Assembly: GCF_026914185.1 (NCBI RefSeq)
Contig: NC_070571.1
Location: forward strand, 3,224,001-3,288,000
Direction: 5' to 3'
DNA: 64,000 nt
Origin: Puccinia triticina
Lineage: Eukaryota > Basidiomycota > Pucciniomycetes > Pucciniales > Pucciniaceae
Below, piece by piece: positions 10,171-21,286 of this stretch. Position numbers and translations under genes: made by a program. The first letter of the stretch is position 1; every line of letters begins with the position of its first letter. Under the pieces are notes generated by a model. That model had not been told where the DNA came from and did not search any database. It saw only the letters and a program-made list of their open reading frames with translations.

Positions 10171-12047
10171 ATCGGTCACAATAGGCAGTTTCTGACAGGC
10201 TTCAGGTTGGCACACTTTCTTCCATGGTCAATCCAATTTAATTTGTAGCGTCCATCCTGCCCAAATCTAGATCTCTATGCGCCCGTCTACCATCCTGTCT
10301 TCATTCTCCCAGCGTCCCATATACTTTTCCGGTCTTGGGCAGTGCAGCTCCCAGATCCTTTGGTTACATCCAAACTTTCACAAAGAAGGAAGAACAGAGC
10401 AATGCTTCTAAAGAGGAGGATGATCGAAAACAAAAGTGTTGGAATTCTGGCTCTGACACTCTAGACAAGCAGCTTGCGCTGCTGGCTTTTGCATGACTTC
10501 AACCTTAGTCATCATCTGTGGGCGTTTTTCCCCAAATCATCAATTGATGACGCAATCCATCTTTCACTCGCCACTTTATTCATCACATCATCAACTCTGA
10601 TTTCTTTGTGCATCTTCATCTTACTTCCTTCCTCCCGTTGTGGTGGTCATACTGGTAGAGGCCCACAAGAGCAACAAAATCATCAAGTCAGCAAGATCAG
10701 CAAGATCACCAGCAAGACCCTGCAGCCTCAAGATTCTCAAGATCCCTCAAGATGATCCCTTCTCATACTTTCTCACTTCCTCAAGATTATCAATCCCTCC
10801 CAGATTCTTTCTTTTCCTTTCTTGGTCCTAACACATGAGTCATGTGGGTTTTGTTCTGTTTTTGTTTTTTTTGTTTTCTTTTTTAGATCCTTTATCATTT
10901 GATTGTGTGTTCCCTTTCTTCCTTATTCTTATTGGTTTTTCTTTATCTTTGATTGTTGTGGTATTTTCTTCTTTTTCCTCTTTTCCTGTTTGATGTTTGT
11001 AGTTAGGGATGTGATGACATGTCACTCCCCAGAGTCCAAGTTTGAGTTTGAACTTGGAGGATGGGACGGTGTGGGACTTGCTCTGATCCAAGAGAATTCC
11101 ATCACTTTTCTGATCCGCTGGCAGCATCCCCAGCACTATTCCTGATCCTTATTCCCCTTATCACCATCACCTGATCCTCCTCAAACCAACCACCGCCAAG
11201 GGTATTCCATCCCCGTTGTCTCTCAAAAATCCCCCCCCCCCAACGCTATCACACTTTCTGATCCTCATCTCATTTGCTGGACCACCACGAGGGCAGCCTC
11301 AACAGCACCTATCCCCTCAACGCTCTGCCTACCGCCTGGCACGGTAGGAGTTCCACACCGTTGATTCTCTTCTGCAAAGTTGTACTCTACTTCCATCTCA
11401 AACTTATCAACTTCCTTCCTTCACTTGAATGTCATCCCCAAGTGAAGGCTACTTATTGACTTTGTACTAACTCCATCATTGTGATTTCAATCTTGAAATC
11501 TAACCTTAAAAAACTTAAATCCTCCACTTCTTCCGTTGCCTCCTTCTCACCCAGCCCTATTTTATTTTCCTCCATTGTCCATTGACCTTGATTGGCAATA
11601 TCTTCTCTTTGACTCAATCAACTCAAACTCTATACCTCTTTGATTCATTCAAATCAAACTTTCTAATTCAATCAAATTCTGACTTACATCGGCTTCAATC
11701 CATTGCCGCAAGTCCTCCCTTCTTGAACTCTGTTGCCATCATTTCTGAGTTCTTTGGTGAGAAAAAGAACATCAAATTCTTCTTGTTGTGCTTCCTTTTA
11801 CTGACTCTCACTGTGTTCAGCCTCGTTCATTTTTCTTTAAGCCTGACCTATTACATACATTATTGTCTTAGCTGGTACAGTTTCTTTTTCTTATTGTTAA
11901 TTTTCTATTCTTTCTAACTTGTTTTCTACAGTTCTGGTTCTGTTATCAATCATAATATTCGTAGAATTCTAATAAAAAGGCTGGCCCAACTGCTACCACT
12001 CATAAGTGACAGTGAAGATGAATTGATTGCACGGCACGAAAGCCGAG
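10171..12047. other. Intergenic, pyrimidine-rich, nothing recognised
   Basis: The plus strand is rich in C and T with poly-C and poly-T runs. Open frames here are low-complexity (Ser/Leu/Phe-rich) and not protein-like. The base composition changes sharply at about 12.03 kb where the GC-rich gene island starts. Confidence 0.45.
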
Positions 12048-13330
12048 TCACGCGCCCTTGTAGAAGCGATTCCAATTCGCCTCGATCTGCGCAGCCAGAG
12101 AGTTAGAGTCCGCCGGGTCGAGCGAAGGAAGACCCAGGCCACTGGGGGCGGAAGCCCTGGCGATCTGGACGACCCTGAAGATTGTGCGCATCTTTTCGTC
12201 GATCATCGACGGGTCGGCGGCGTGGTCGGTCTCGAGGAGCAAGCGGTCGATGGGCGTGGCCTGGATCGCGCGGAGCGCTCGGGGGGAGTATTGTCCGTCG
12301 AGCAGAGCCGGCGTCTCGTGGGGAGAGTGAGCGGCGTCGCCGGGGAGGGCGCGGGGGCGATGGAGGATGGCGAGGTGGCTGGAGAAGGAGAAGTAGGCCG
12401 TCTGGGGCAGCTTGCGCTGGATCTGGCGGAGCACGTCGACGGAGAGGCTGGGCGAATGCCAGCAAACGTTGATCCCGCGTGGAGTGGAGGGGTCCAGCTG
12501 GCCTGCTCGGCCGGGCGACGAGGTCGTGGAAGGGGAGGGATCGAGGCCGGTGAACCTGCGGCCCCAGCGGGCGACCAAGGCGTCGACCAAGCCGAGGATC
12601 TCGTTCGAGGCCTGGACACAGTGCAGGCTGACGGGCCGGCCGAGCTCGACGGCGAGGTCGATCTGTGCACGGACGACAGCGAGCTGGTGGGCGATCGCGA
12701 CCTTGTACCTGCTGGCCCCCGTCCCACCCTCCGAGCCCGACTGGATGCGCACCGTGCTCGCCTTGTCCAGCCCGATCTCGCCCACCATGCTGCCCGGGAC
12801 CTGCGCCAATCGGACGCGCAGCTCGGCGAGGAAGCCGGCCAGAGGGATCGGGGTGGGCAGCAGCGGGAGATGGCCGTCGAGCCAGCGCTCAAGCGCCTCC
12901 TCGTCCTCGCGTCTATCGCCCGGTGTGGGCGGCGAGCAGAGCGGGGCGTGTTTGGTGCACAGCACCGCCCGGTAGTGCGTCCGCTTGTCGATCGGCTCGG
13001 CCCGTGCCAGCGAGACCGCGCCCACGAACCAGGGATGGAGGCCGAAAGCGGGGACGACTTTGGCCGGCCTCCGGCCGGCGAGATCCGCGGTCCTAGCCTG
13101 CGACTCGAGCGACGAGGACATCACACACACCTATGCAGACAATGAGCCCGTCGGGGACAGTCAAAATTTGGCCAGGGGGGAGTCACTTTACCGGTCGCCA
13201 GGCCGCCGATCGCGCCCGCTGCCCGCCCCGGGTCGGCGCCTTCGAACGCGTCGCTCGCGTGGCAATGCGCATCCGTCAGTCGGCCCAGGAAGTCCTCTGT
13301 CGTCGTCGTCGGGCTCGCGTGGTCGGCCAT
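12048..13330 (-). CDS. TatD-family metal-dependent hydrolase (Scn1-like)
   Basis: Two exons, 13330-13187 and 13130-12048, flank a 56-bp GTGACT...CATAG intron and encode 408 residues. The splice choice restores the expected GLATGK-VCVMSS join; the nearby GTAAAG donor would frameshift. TatD amidohydrolase landmarks are all present: DAHCH (Asp20, His22, His24), VVPAFGLHPWF, GEIGLDK (Glu166), LHCVQA (His218), WHSPSLS (His273) and LLLETDHAAD (Asp350). The family are TIM-barrel metal-dependent hydrolases, often DNases; the HPWF and LHCVQA phrasing fits the fungal Scn1 branch. Long Pro/Ala/Arg-rich inserts lie between motifs. GC content is much higher than in genes at 25-43 kb. It is divergent from the Kar9-like gene, with about 715 bp between starts. 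Confidence 0.82.
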
Positions 13331-14045
13331 TTCTGGAGGCTCACGGTCCCATGCGCCCTGTTTTGTGTCCAACCTGTCACATGCACATCCCCCCGCGCCT
13401 ACAAACTGTGACATGTCCACAAGTACTCCTCAGCATATCTTCACGCAGCAGGTTTTGGATATCTGTGATAATTCTGCTGTCTCTACATCACATCTGACTA
13501 TCACCCCCAGAAACTGTATGGCTCTGCCCGTGCGGCTGGATCCAGCTCCACAGCTCCGGATGTGATTCTGGCGAGTGCTACATACATGTGGGCAGGCTTA
13601 CCATACATATCTTTCTCTGTCCCTCCAGCCTTAATGAGTTGGTGTGCAAGGCCTTTTTCTTGTAGACACGTCCATGCCCGGTGGACCGGGTCCCCCTGCT
13701 TACATACATAATTCCTGGCCATCTGGGCTGCATATTTTGCTCTGGGATTATTTGCAGCAGATCCGTTGTGATGTGTGTATATTGAGTGTGGGGGCATTTC
13801 GCAGATGATGAAAAAATGATGGGTGTGTGAGCCTGGTGGGTTGGTTGAGTAGCCAGACTGCAGCTCCTGTAGCTGTGTGGACTACATAGTGACCATTTTG
13901 TTTCTGCAGGGATGGTTGGTGTGGCTACTGGTCTGTTGTGCAACCACTCCGAGCCCTTTTCTAACCCAACTCTCTTCCTGCTCTCCTCTCCTCTCAGCTA
14001 GTTTCCCTCCGATTCTTCTTCTTCTTCTTCCTCTTAGCTCGTGCC
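13331..14045. other. Divergent intergenic region with a small minus-strand ORF
   Basis: This is the shared upstream region of the TatD-like and Kar9-like genes. On the minus strand, 13797-13501 is a 98-codon frame of natural-looking composition (MARNYVCKQGDPVHRAW...). I do not recognise it, and it has no upstream or downstream partner. It could be an upstream ORF, a lost exon or chance. Confidence is for the region; the ORF itself rates about 0.25. Confidence 0.4.
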
Positions 14046-17000
14046 ATGGACATGAACAGCTCGGCCGACTCGAGCCGGTCGAACTCCAACTCCACCCTCT
14101 CCGTCAACCCGCCCGCCCAGCAGCAGCACTCCCAGCAGCCCTCCAAGCCGGGCTCGCTCTGCAGCTCCTTCCAGACCTCCGCCAGTGCCCCGCGCGACCT
14201 GCTCGCCCTCAAGCTCAGCAAGGTCAAGGCGACCGCCGCCCTCTTCGAGTCCCGCTCAGCCTCCACCCCGCCGCCGCTGCTCACCGCCCAGCTCCGCCCA
14301 GCCTCGCTCGACCATCCCCGGAGGCCCTCCTTCCGCCTCCACACCCCGCCCACAGACCAGCCCGCCCTCAGACTCTCCGCAGGCCATGTGAGCCAGATCA
14401 AGAACCAGTTCCTCTCCAGCCCCTCGCTCGTCGACCTCCAGCGCAGACACTCCGCCGACCGCCCGGCCAGCAACAGAGTCCTGCAGAACTACGCCCCAGA
14501 GTGAGTGGGTTGTGTGTACAGCGTCCGTTGCGCCTGCTGCAGATCAGCCGCATCCGCAGCCACCCCCCTGCCCTCCCAGGGGGGGCTGTTTCAGAATCAG
14601 TACACTACTACATATACTTCCCCACACCCCCCACTCCCCACTCCCCACCACCCGCCGCATCCGCCATGGCCCATGACCATCCCAAGCAGCAGCATACTGA
14701 CCTCGACTCCATGTTCTACACTCCCCTCTTCGCCAAACAACACCACAACAGCCACCTCAACAGACTCTCCCAGTCCATCCTGCCCACCCCCCTCCACCAT
14801 GACTTCCAGCAACGCCTCCCAACACCCTCCCCCTCCACCGACACCCACCCCGCCTCAGACTCCAACAGCACCTCAACCAACGAGCCCTCCCCACTCTCCA
14901 CCGACGAACACCCCTCCCAAACACCCTCCCACCAGTCACGACCCTCCCAGGAGATCCTCAACGACATCACAACCCTCGCCCTCAGCGCACGCATAACAGA
15001 GGTGGCCATGTCCATCCAAGAGGTCGCCCTGGCGCTCTTCCAGGTCCAGGTACGCCATCCACTCACCTCGTCTTCTCTCCCGATCTCTCTAACCATGCTC
15101 TCTTTACACACACAGGAGCTGCGTCATTCTCAATCCGAATCCAAGCGAAACTCATCCGTACAGACCAGCCCATCCATCCTGGCTGCCGACCGGCCGAGCG
15201 GCTCAGCCCTAACACAGGTCGACAAAGCCCTGATGAGGCTTGAGAAGAAGGTCGAAAGCACCGCCGTCGAGATCGCCCAACTCGAAACACTCATCCAACC
15301 CTATCGGAGCCAGCAGGAGTCCTCCTCCACGGCCCAGTCCAGGCTGATCAACGACAAGTTCGACAACATCTCCGAAGAGTGGCAGCGGATCCAGCACGAC
15401 ACCGAGGTGCTGCAGGACGAGCTCAAGGAGGATAAGTGGCTGGTCGTCTTCAGAGCCGTCAGTGGCCAGGCCGAGGAAATGATGGAAAGCCTCGAAAAGG
15501 TCCTCGCCGTCTCCCAGGAATTCGTCAGGGAGACCCACCGCCGCACAAGAAGGAGCAGCCCCCCCGTGCTCAGCTCCTCCCCGCTCCGGAGGAAGAACCG
15601 CGAATCACACGCCTCGTCCCTCTCCAGCGCCGATCGACTCGAATCAGACGAACTCATCAAATCCTACAACGCACTCATCAAAAACTTCCATGCCAAGAAC
15701 AAGCATTATGTGAGAGACCCTTCTTCTCAATCAATCAATCAATCTGTCTGCTAACTAACTAGTCATCGTTAGGTCCCATCCTGCGAAAGAGTCCTTGGCA
15801 TCCTCTCCAAGGGCATCAAGAGTCGGAGCACGAAGAACGGCGAAGTGCTCCGACGCTATGCGGATATGAACCTCCGATTCACCACCATCCAGGAGAACAT
15901 CAACCGCGTCGGACTCGACCTCCTAGCAGTCGAGAAGATCCTCCAACAAGCATCATGTTCAGACACAACACCCGCCGACTGCTCCGTCCAAGCCAGCGAC
16001 CACTCCTTCCTCCAACCACCCTCCGATCCCCATCCGCCCACAACACCCACCTCGCCCGGCTCGTCCTCGAAGACCCGCAAGGCGCTCAACTATCTCATCT
16101 CCACCTCGCCCCAGTTCCTCTCCAAACACCATGCCAGCGGGATCTCCAGCTCGATCTCCCCCTTCCGCAAGTTCGCCAACAAGTTCGCCTCCGCCACCCC
16201 CTCGGTCTCCAGCCAGCCCTCGAGCGTCTGTTCCGGGCTCACCCCGTCCGTCTCCGCCACTGCGCTCACCGGCCATGCTTCTTCGGCCCAGCACCGCTCC
16301 TTGCGGCCGATCCGGAGCACGCTCAACTTCGCACCCTCCTCCTCTAAGACAGCCACGACGCCGAGCCAGGCAGCGCAGGAGCCGCGGCGGGCGCCCAGCA
16401 CGGTCCCCGATCCGGCACGGGCCCGACCGGGATCCCGGCAGATGGCCCACCACCAACACACGCCGAGCTACGAGAAGCCGCGCTGGAACATCTCGCTCAA
16501 GCGGATCGAGGACTCTCCGGGGGGGCCCTCCTCCTCCTCGGGGGGCCTGACCAAGAGCTCCTCGCGCCGGACGACGACGGGCGGGATGGGCGGGGTGTCG
16601 CGGTCGCAGTCGCGGACGCAGTCGCGGACGGCCCTGCGGAGCTCGGCGCCCTACGGCGGCGGAACGTACGAGCGGCCGGGCTCGGTGGCCGGGCGCAGCG
16701 AGGCGTCGTGCGGCACGACCCTGTCGATGTCCGTCTACCGCTCCCGTCCGCCCTCGCGCCACTCCCGCATCCCTGCGCCGCTCTGGGACCCGAGCATGGA
16801 GAGCCAGCGGGTGCAGAGCAAAGGCTCCATCGAGCTCGCCGACCTCGTCCGGCCCCACTCGCGCGCCGCCTTCCCGCCCCCCGCGTCCTCCATCCCCGCC
16901 CGGAACACCAGGCCGGCCACCGCGCTCTCCACGCTGAGCTCGGGCCAGCTCAGCGCCGGGCTGCTGAGTCCCACGGAGTCGGATCTGGCGAAGATGCCCA

Positions 17001-17437
17001 GCCGGGCTCCTCCGGGTGGGCCGGGCCTATCACGGCGGCCCTCGGACCGACTCTCGCTGACGCCGGCGGCGCCGGTCCGGGCCCACTTGGCGGCCGCGGA
17101 GGACCCCAACCCGGCCGACCCGCTCGACATCCTCATCCACTCCAAGTGTCTGGCCCTGCCCTCCGCCGTCGTCCCCCGCAGGCTCGACTCCCCCCTCTCG
17201 CGCAACCCCGAGAAGGCCCGGCTCGCCGGCGCTGGCGTCGGCGACCAGGCCCGCTACGCCTTCTGGTGCGCCGGCTTGCGCAGACCCGTCGAGGAGAAGT
17301 CGGTCATGTGCAAGCTCGTCGAGGCTAAGCGGGCTAACGCCCCCGCCCCCGCCCCCGAGCTTAAGGTGCTCGTGAGGACCCGCAGTGGGTGGAAAGACCT
17401 CGACGCCTATCTGCACGACTGTCTGCTCCCGTCTTGA
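14046..17437 (+). CDS. KAR9: Kar9-like microtubule/spindle-positioning protein
   Basis: Model: exons 14046-14500, about 14560 (or 14548)-15049, 15116-15709 and 15773-17437, giving 1,067 or 1,071 residues. Introns 2 and 3 are clear (66 bp with CACACAG; 63 bp with CTAACTAAC and TTAG). The intron 1 acceptor is ambiguous, two AGs being phase-compatible. Exons 2-4 hold helical Kar9-domain sequence, including the characteristic EDKWLVVFRAVSGQAEEMM. Kar9 proteins link microtubule plus ends (through EB1/Bim1) to actin transport to orient the spindle. A long basic Ser/Pro/Arg-rich, presumably disordered, tail follows. The last about 90 residues contain ELKVLVRTRSGWKDLDAYL, resembling the end of a GAS2/GAR microtubule-binding domain (VMVRVGGGW...L..YL). 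Strong GC bias throughout. Confidence 0.72.
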
Positions 17438-18266
17438 CCCCCCCCCCCCCCCCTCTTTGCTTGTTGTAATCGGCTCTCTCTCTCTCTCGACGTAATTGTA
17501 TCTCTTCGCCTGTCTCTTTTTTCCACCCGCCGGGCTAGGAGGGGGCAAGGGATGGGCCCATGGACCGCGTCGTCTGTGCGAGTATGGGTGGCTGCGTGCG
17601 TCCACTTGCGTCCTGTGTCCTGGTGCTCGGGTGGGCCGACGCGCGCTGGAGGGGCCAACTGTTCATGCTGTCGTCGTCAGATCCGGCTGGCTCGGCCGGC
17701 GCACCTTGGGGCGCTGCCCGCGCCGCGGGGCATCCCCGCCATGTTGTATGCACACGTCCTGTATTGGGCTTTGGAAAAAGCGGCAGCCTTGGTGGACTCC
17801 AAAAATTGGTGTCCAGCGTGCATGATTCATCGGACTCGAAAATGACACGAGTCCCTGCCGTGCTCGCGGCCCGCCAGGCGGGCACTCATCTCCGGGCTCT
17901 TGCGTCCGTCGGCCCACCCTCGCTCGAAAGACCGTCGCAGATGTCCCCTGATGTCCCCCACCCTCGCCGAAATTTGGGCGCATTGATAAAGTGGGCTTGG
18001 GGAGGTTTGGGGTGCTGTACCGCAGCGCTGGTGGCGTCTTCCGCATGCAGAAGGCCGATATGCCTCTGGAACCATCGGAAGTTGGGGAGGGAATGTTGGA
18101 ATGTTTATGTGTGTATATGCAGTTTTTTGACCTGTAACGGGGGGGCAAAACATTTCAAAAATGATTAGTTTTTTTTGGCCAGAATGGTGTGAAGGGCCTC
18201 CATACTTTTCTTGTAGAGGAAATCCCACACGAACCCCAGCCCGCCTTCCACCTTCCCACCCACTGA
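17438..18266. other. 3' flank and intergenic region
   Basis: It opens with a C17-type homopolymer run directly after the Kar9-like stop codon and remains GC-rich to about 18.0 kb. No gene was recognised; overlapping frames on both strands here reflect composition. Confidence 0.45.
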
Positions 18267-19240
18267 CTCAGCCAACCAGCCTGCAGGCGATATTCAGCTC
18301 GACGCAATACTCCTGATCCATCTCGCATCTCCTTCGAGTTCATCTACTCTCTATGGGTAGAGGTGCCTGATGGAACCTACAAACACATCAGTTCAGCCAA
18401 TGGAGCTTGTTCGCAGTGGAAAATACGGAAGGACTTACCATTCGAACGATTGAGGACAGTGATTTTCGAACACTTGCCGGGTTTGAATCAGGATCCGGAA
18501 CTAGCACAATTCTTGAAGACTGCCGACGGCGACAAGAGAATTGTCTGGCGTGGCTGTCCCAGTCACTCCATGATAGAAAACGATTATCACTGCATCACAG
18601 ACAACGATAGTTTCCGAGAATTCTTGGATAGAGAGCAGGCTACCACTCAGAATTGCATGGCCTCAGAATTGCCAAAGATCCAATTCCTACTGGTCAAGCC
18701 CCTGAGCCCAACCAATGCAACTCATGCCAGAGTGAGTTGCTCTCGGCTATTATAATTTTTTTCTGAAGATGTTTATTTTCAAGAGATTGGCAATCCAAAT
18801 TCCACAAACCAACGTCTTGTTACCTACCCCAGTCCCCCATGACCTTGAATGAAGCATCTGGATCGCGGACGACTGCGGCCCCAGAAGCTACAACAACGCC
18901 CGGCGAACGGCCAGCGAGCAGAGCTGGTCAAAATGCGGCATCCTCTACAGACCAACCGCGGCCTTCTAAGCGACCGAGACCGAGTGATCTGGACCCTCGG
19001 ACATTCGACCCAGCCGCGCTCGAGATGGAAGACTTTCTCAAGCTCTGCCACATCCCGCTCCACGATGAGCACACGCGCGAGCTCATCACTATCCATCGGC
19101 TCCACCATTGGACGGTCTTCAATTACCTGTCCGTGTACGACATGAAAGCCGTCGGCTTCTCCCTCGGCCCCGCTCTCCTCATCAACGCCGGTGTCGCTCA
19201 CGTTAATCGGCAAGTGGCACGCCAACCGGCGACCAGCTAA
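18267..19240 (+). CDS. Unrecognised two-exon protein, SAM-like C-terminus
   Basis: The open frame before a GTGAGT donor runs 18267-18731. A 101-bp intron (18732-18832, CCCCAG acceptor) joins it in frame to 18833-19240. Exon 1 has no in-frame Met. It reads FEFIYSLWVEVPDGTYKHIS, so an upstream exon is probably missing from the model, with an acceptor near 18262-18290. The N-terminal part is globular-looking and the middle is Thr/Pro/Arg-rich. The C-terminus (MEDFLKLCHIPLHDEHTREL...W..F..L....GFSLGPALLI) has the spacing of a SAM-like helical domain ending in a GF-x2-G-x-A motif. I do not recognise a family. It could belong to a lineage-expanded gene set. Confidence 0.5.
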
Positions 19241-20501
19241 CATCTCGCCTTGTAGTCTGTATTTTTGGCTCTTCGCATCTCAACCTCAGATGTCCTCCGG
19301 TATATGGAGAACATTCATCCAAAGTTTCCTCGTTACTAATGATACTCCAAAAAAAAAAAGATATGATGACATGTCGACAAAGAATGAAATAGCACCTCTT
19401 GGATAGTCTGCTGTCTGATAACACTACGTCGTCACGGAGGCCTATGCAAATGGTATATATTGTGACTTGTCTGAGTGGAACTGGCGGTGTCGGGTTGTTT
19501 CCATTTTCTGTGCCAAGTAATTCGGTAAGAGCACCTCAGTCATCGGGCCGCTATCCCGTATGTGGCACGCAGAGGCCAAAACATGTGCCACCGCAGTCGC
19601 TGTCTGCATCCCCGTCATTTCAGCCTTTTCATCGTTGATCTTAATCTATTTGCTATAACATCTATGTAGACACTGGATGGAGGCAAGCGACCTGGCAATC
19701 AATAATCTTGCCATCTCGGATCAATACAAGAGTTCGGTCCGCCAGGAGCCCTCCTCCCCTTTCCCTCGGACCGGTCTATCGTGTCGGACCGGTGGAGATC
19801 TCTGCACCTTCCTCTCCGGACGGCACAACTAGATTGACCCGAGGAATGTAAGAGGGTTCTTTCCGCGGACCGGTCTAATGTGTCGGTTCGAGGTAAGGCT
19901 TACAGGCTTGGCCGTGCAAGGTGACTCGCCTGTCGCCGCTTTCTGGTGTGATGAGCTTGAGGAGCATGGATATTGCATCAGCTGAGTACATGGGATAACA
20001 CGAACGTGACTGAGTTCCTCCTGGGCGGAAGCGCCAGGAGGGATAGTTAAGGTCGGGGATAACATGCCTTGCACGTTGGCTATCATAGTCTCAAAGCTCA
20101 GCACAATCAAACTTATGAATCATTTGCTCTTTATTCGATGTCAAAATCAATTCAACAAATACTTATCAATCATTTGCTCGTTATTCAATGTCGAAATCAA
20201 TTCAAGAGATACACAAATGAGGTTTTTTTCTTCTTTCCATGGTATACATATAATAATTGAAGCTACACGGATTTGATCAAAACATATAATTGAACAGTAA
20301 TGGTGAAAGAGACAGCTTCAGTTGGATGTTGAACGGAAAACCAGAATATGAAAGAGAGGCATGGTCGCTCAGGAGAGCAGAACAGACAACCAGAATATGA
20401 AAGAGTGGCATGGTGGTTAAAGAGAGCACAACAGCAGACCAGAATATGAACGAGTGGCATGGTGTAACATAATACTAATAACAAGGAGGAAGTAATAAAA
20501 A
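19241..20501. other. Intergenic with short direct repeats
   Basis: It holds a 20-bp near-identical direct repeat, GGACCGGTCTA..GTGTCGG, at 19768-19787 and 19867-19886, and a tandem duplication of about 50 bp around 20110-20210 (ATCATTTGCTC...AATCAATTCA). No gene was recognised. Confidence 0.5.
20341..20463. repeat. Three-copy tandem repeat, about 49 bp
   Basis: Copies starting CCAGAATATGAAAGAG lie at about 20341, 20390 and 20439, each containing GGCATGGT. They sit just beyond the stop codon of the minus-strand gene, probably in its 3' UTR. Confidence 0.75.
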
Positions 20502-21286
20502 TCACAATGAGCCGGCGGGCCGTGTAGTACCATTGCCATCTGAATCTTCAGTCTCAGCCAATTCCTTCAGTTGCTCCGGAAGGCTGGTCGGAGTGAAAAC
20601 CATTCCCCGCCGACGAAGAGATGATGCTGATGGCGGAGGACCATGGAGGGCTGAGGCTTGGGCCGTCGAAAGCTCGGGGCTTGGCGGGCGCTCATCGGCT
20701 GGGCTGATGGCCATGCGGAGAAAACTGTGGGGCCGATGGAGTTGGATCTTCCATTTCGATGTCTTCCTTGGCCTGGAAGGCTGGCTTGGGTTGGCCAGTT
20801 GGACTCGAACATTCCTATATAACGCAAGCAGCCAAACTGATTAAAGGCTGGAAAACTTCATCGCGGAGGGTAGGGCCCAGGAAAGGATCATAGAGTTGCC
20901 GGGATTACTTACGTCATCTGGGGCGAAGAGGAGGGCGAGACTACCTCGTCAGTTTTGATGATGAGGAGAGTGCTTGCGACCCGAGTGTGGCCGGAATCAG
21001 AGGAGCAGACGGTTGGAGCCCGTTGCAAGTCGCGATTCGAAGAAAGTGAGCCGTGGGCTGGCCCATTGCTGGGCGAGTTCATTCGCTCAAGGCCGGCGGA
21101 ATAGAGGTAGTAGTCCTGGTCGTCGGGGACGCGTACCTCATTCCCATCTGATTTGGGAGCTTCCATTGAGGAGCGGAATTCGTCGAGGAGGTCCTCTGGC
21201 CTTCCGCAACAATGGAAGGATTCGTCTGAGTCCGAGTCCTCCTCCTCGCGCATCTTCCCCTTGAACAAAGGCATTTTGGGATTCAA
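20502..21286 (-). CDS. Unrecognised 228-residue spliced protein
   Basis: Exons 21286-20913 and 20814-20502 are joined across a 98-bp GTAAGT...TATATAG intron in phase, giving 228 residues. A second in-frame Met (MPLFKGKM) follows four codons in. The N-terminus is acidic (EEEDSDSDESF) with a Cys-Cys pair. The middle has DQDYYLYSAGLERMNSPSNG. Exon 2 opens with a basic block, NVRVQLANPSQPSRPRKTS then WKIQLHRPHSFLRM, and ends in a Ser/Pro/Glu-rich tail. No catalytic or membrane motif is visible. The clean intron and composition support a real gene; function is unknown. Confidence 0.6.

Noticed and set aside
9711..10215. Repetitive minus-strand protein frames (WHTPTTECALAHSYNGV-type)
   Set aside because: A 28-bp repeat read through three frames gives a periodic peptide automatically; the sequence is the minisatellite.
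12027..13145. Long plus-strand open frames (up to 372 codons) opposite the TatD-like gene
   Set aside because: They mirror the GC-rich coding strand, are Arg/Gly/Asp-rich without motifs, and the minus strand has all TatD active-site motifs.
13994..17205. Many long antisense and alternate frames over the Kar9-like gene
   Set aside because: They are shadows caused by very high GC and codon periodicity; no recognisable domain and no splice logic.
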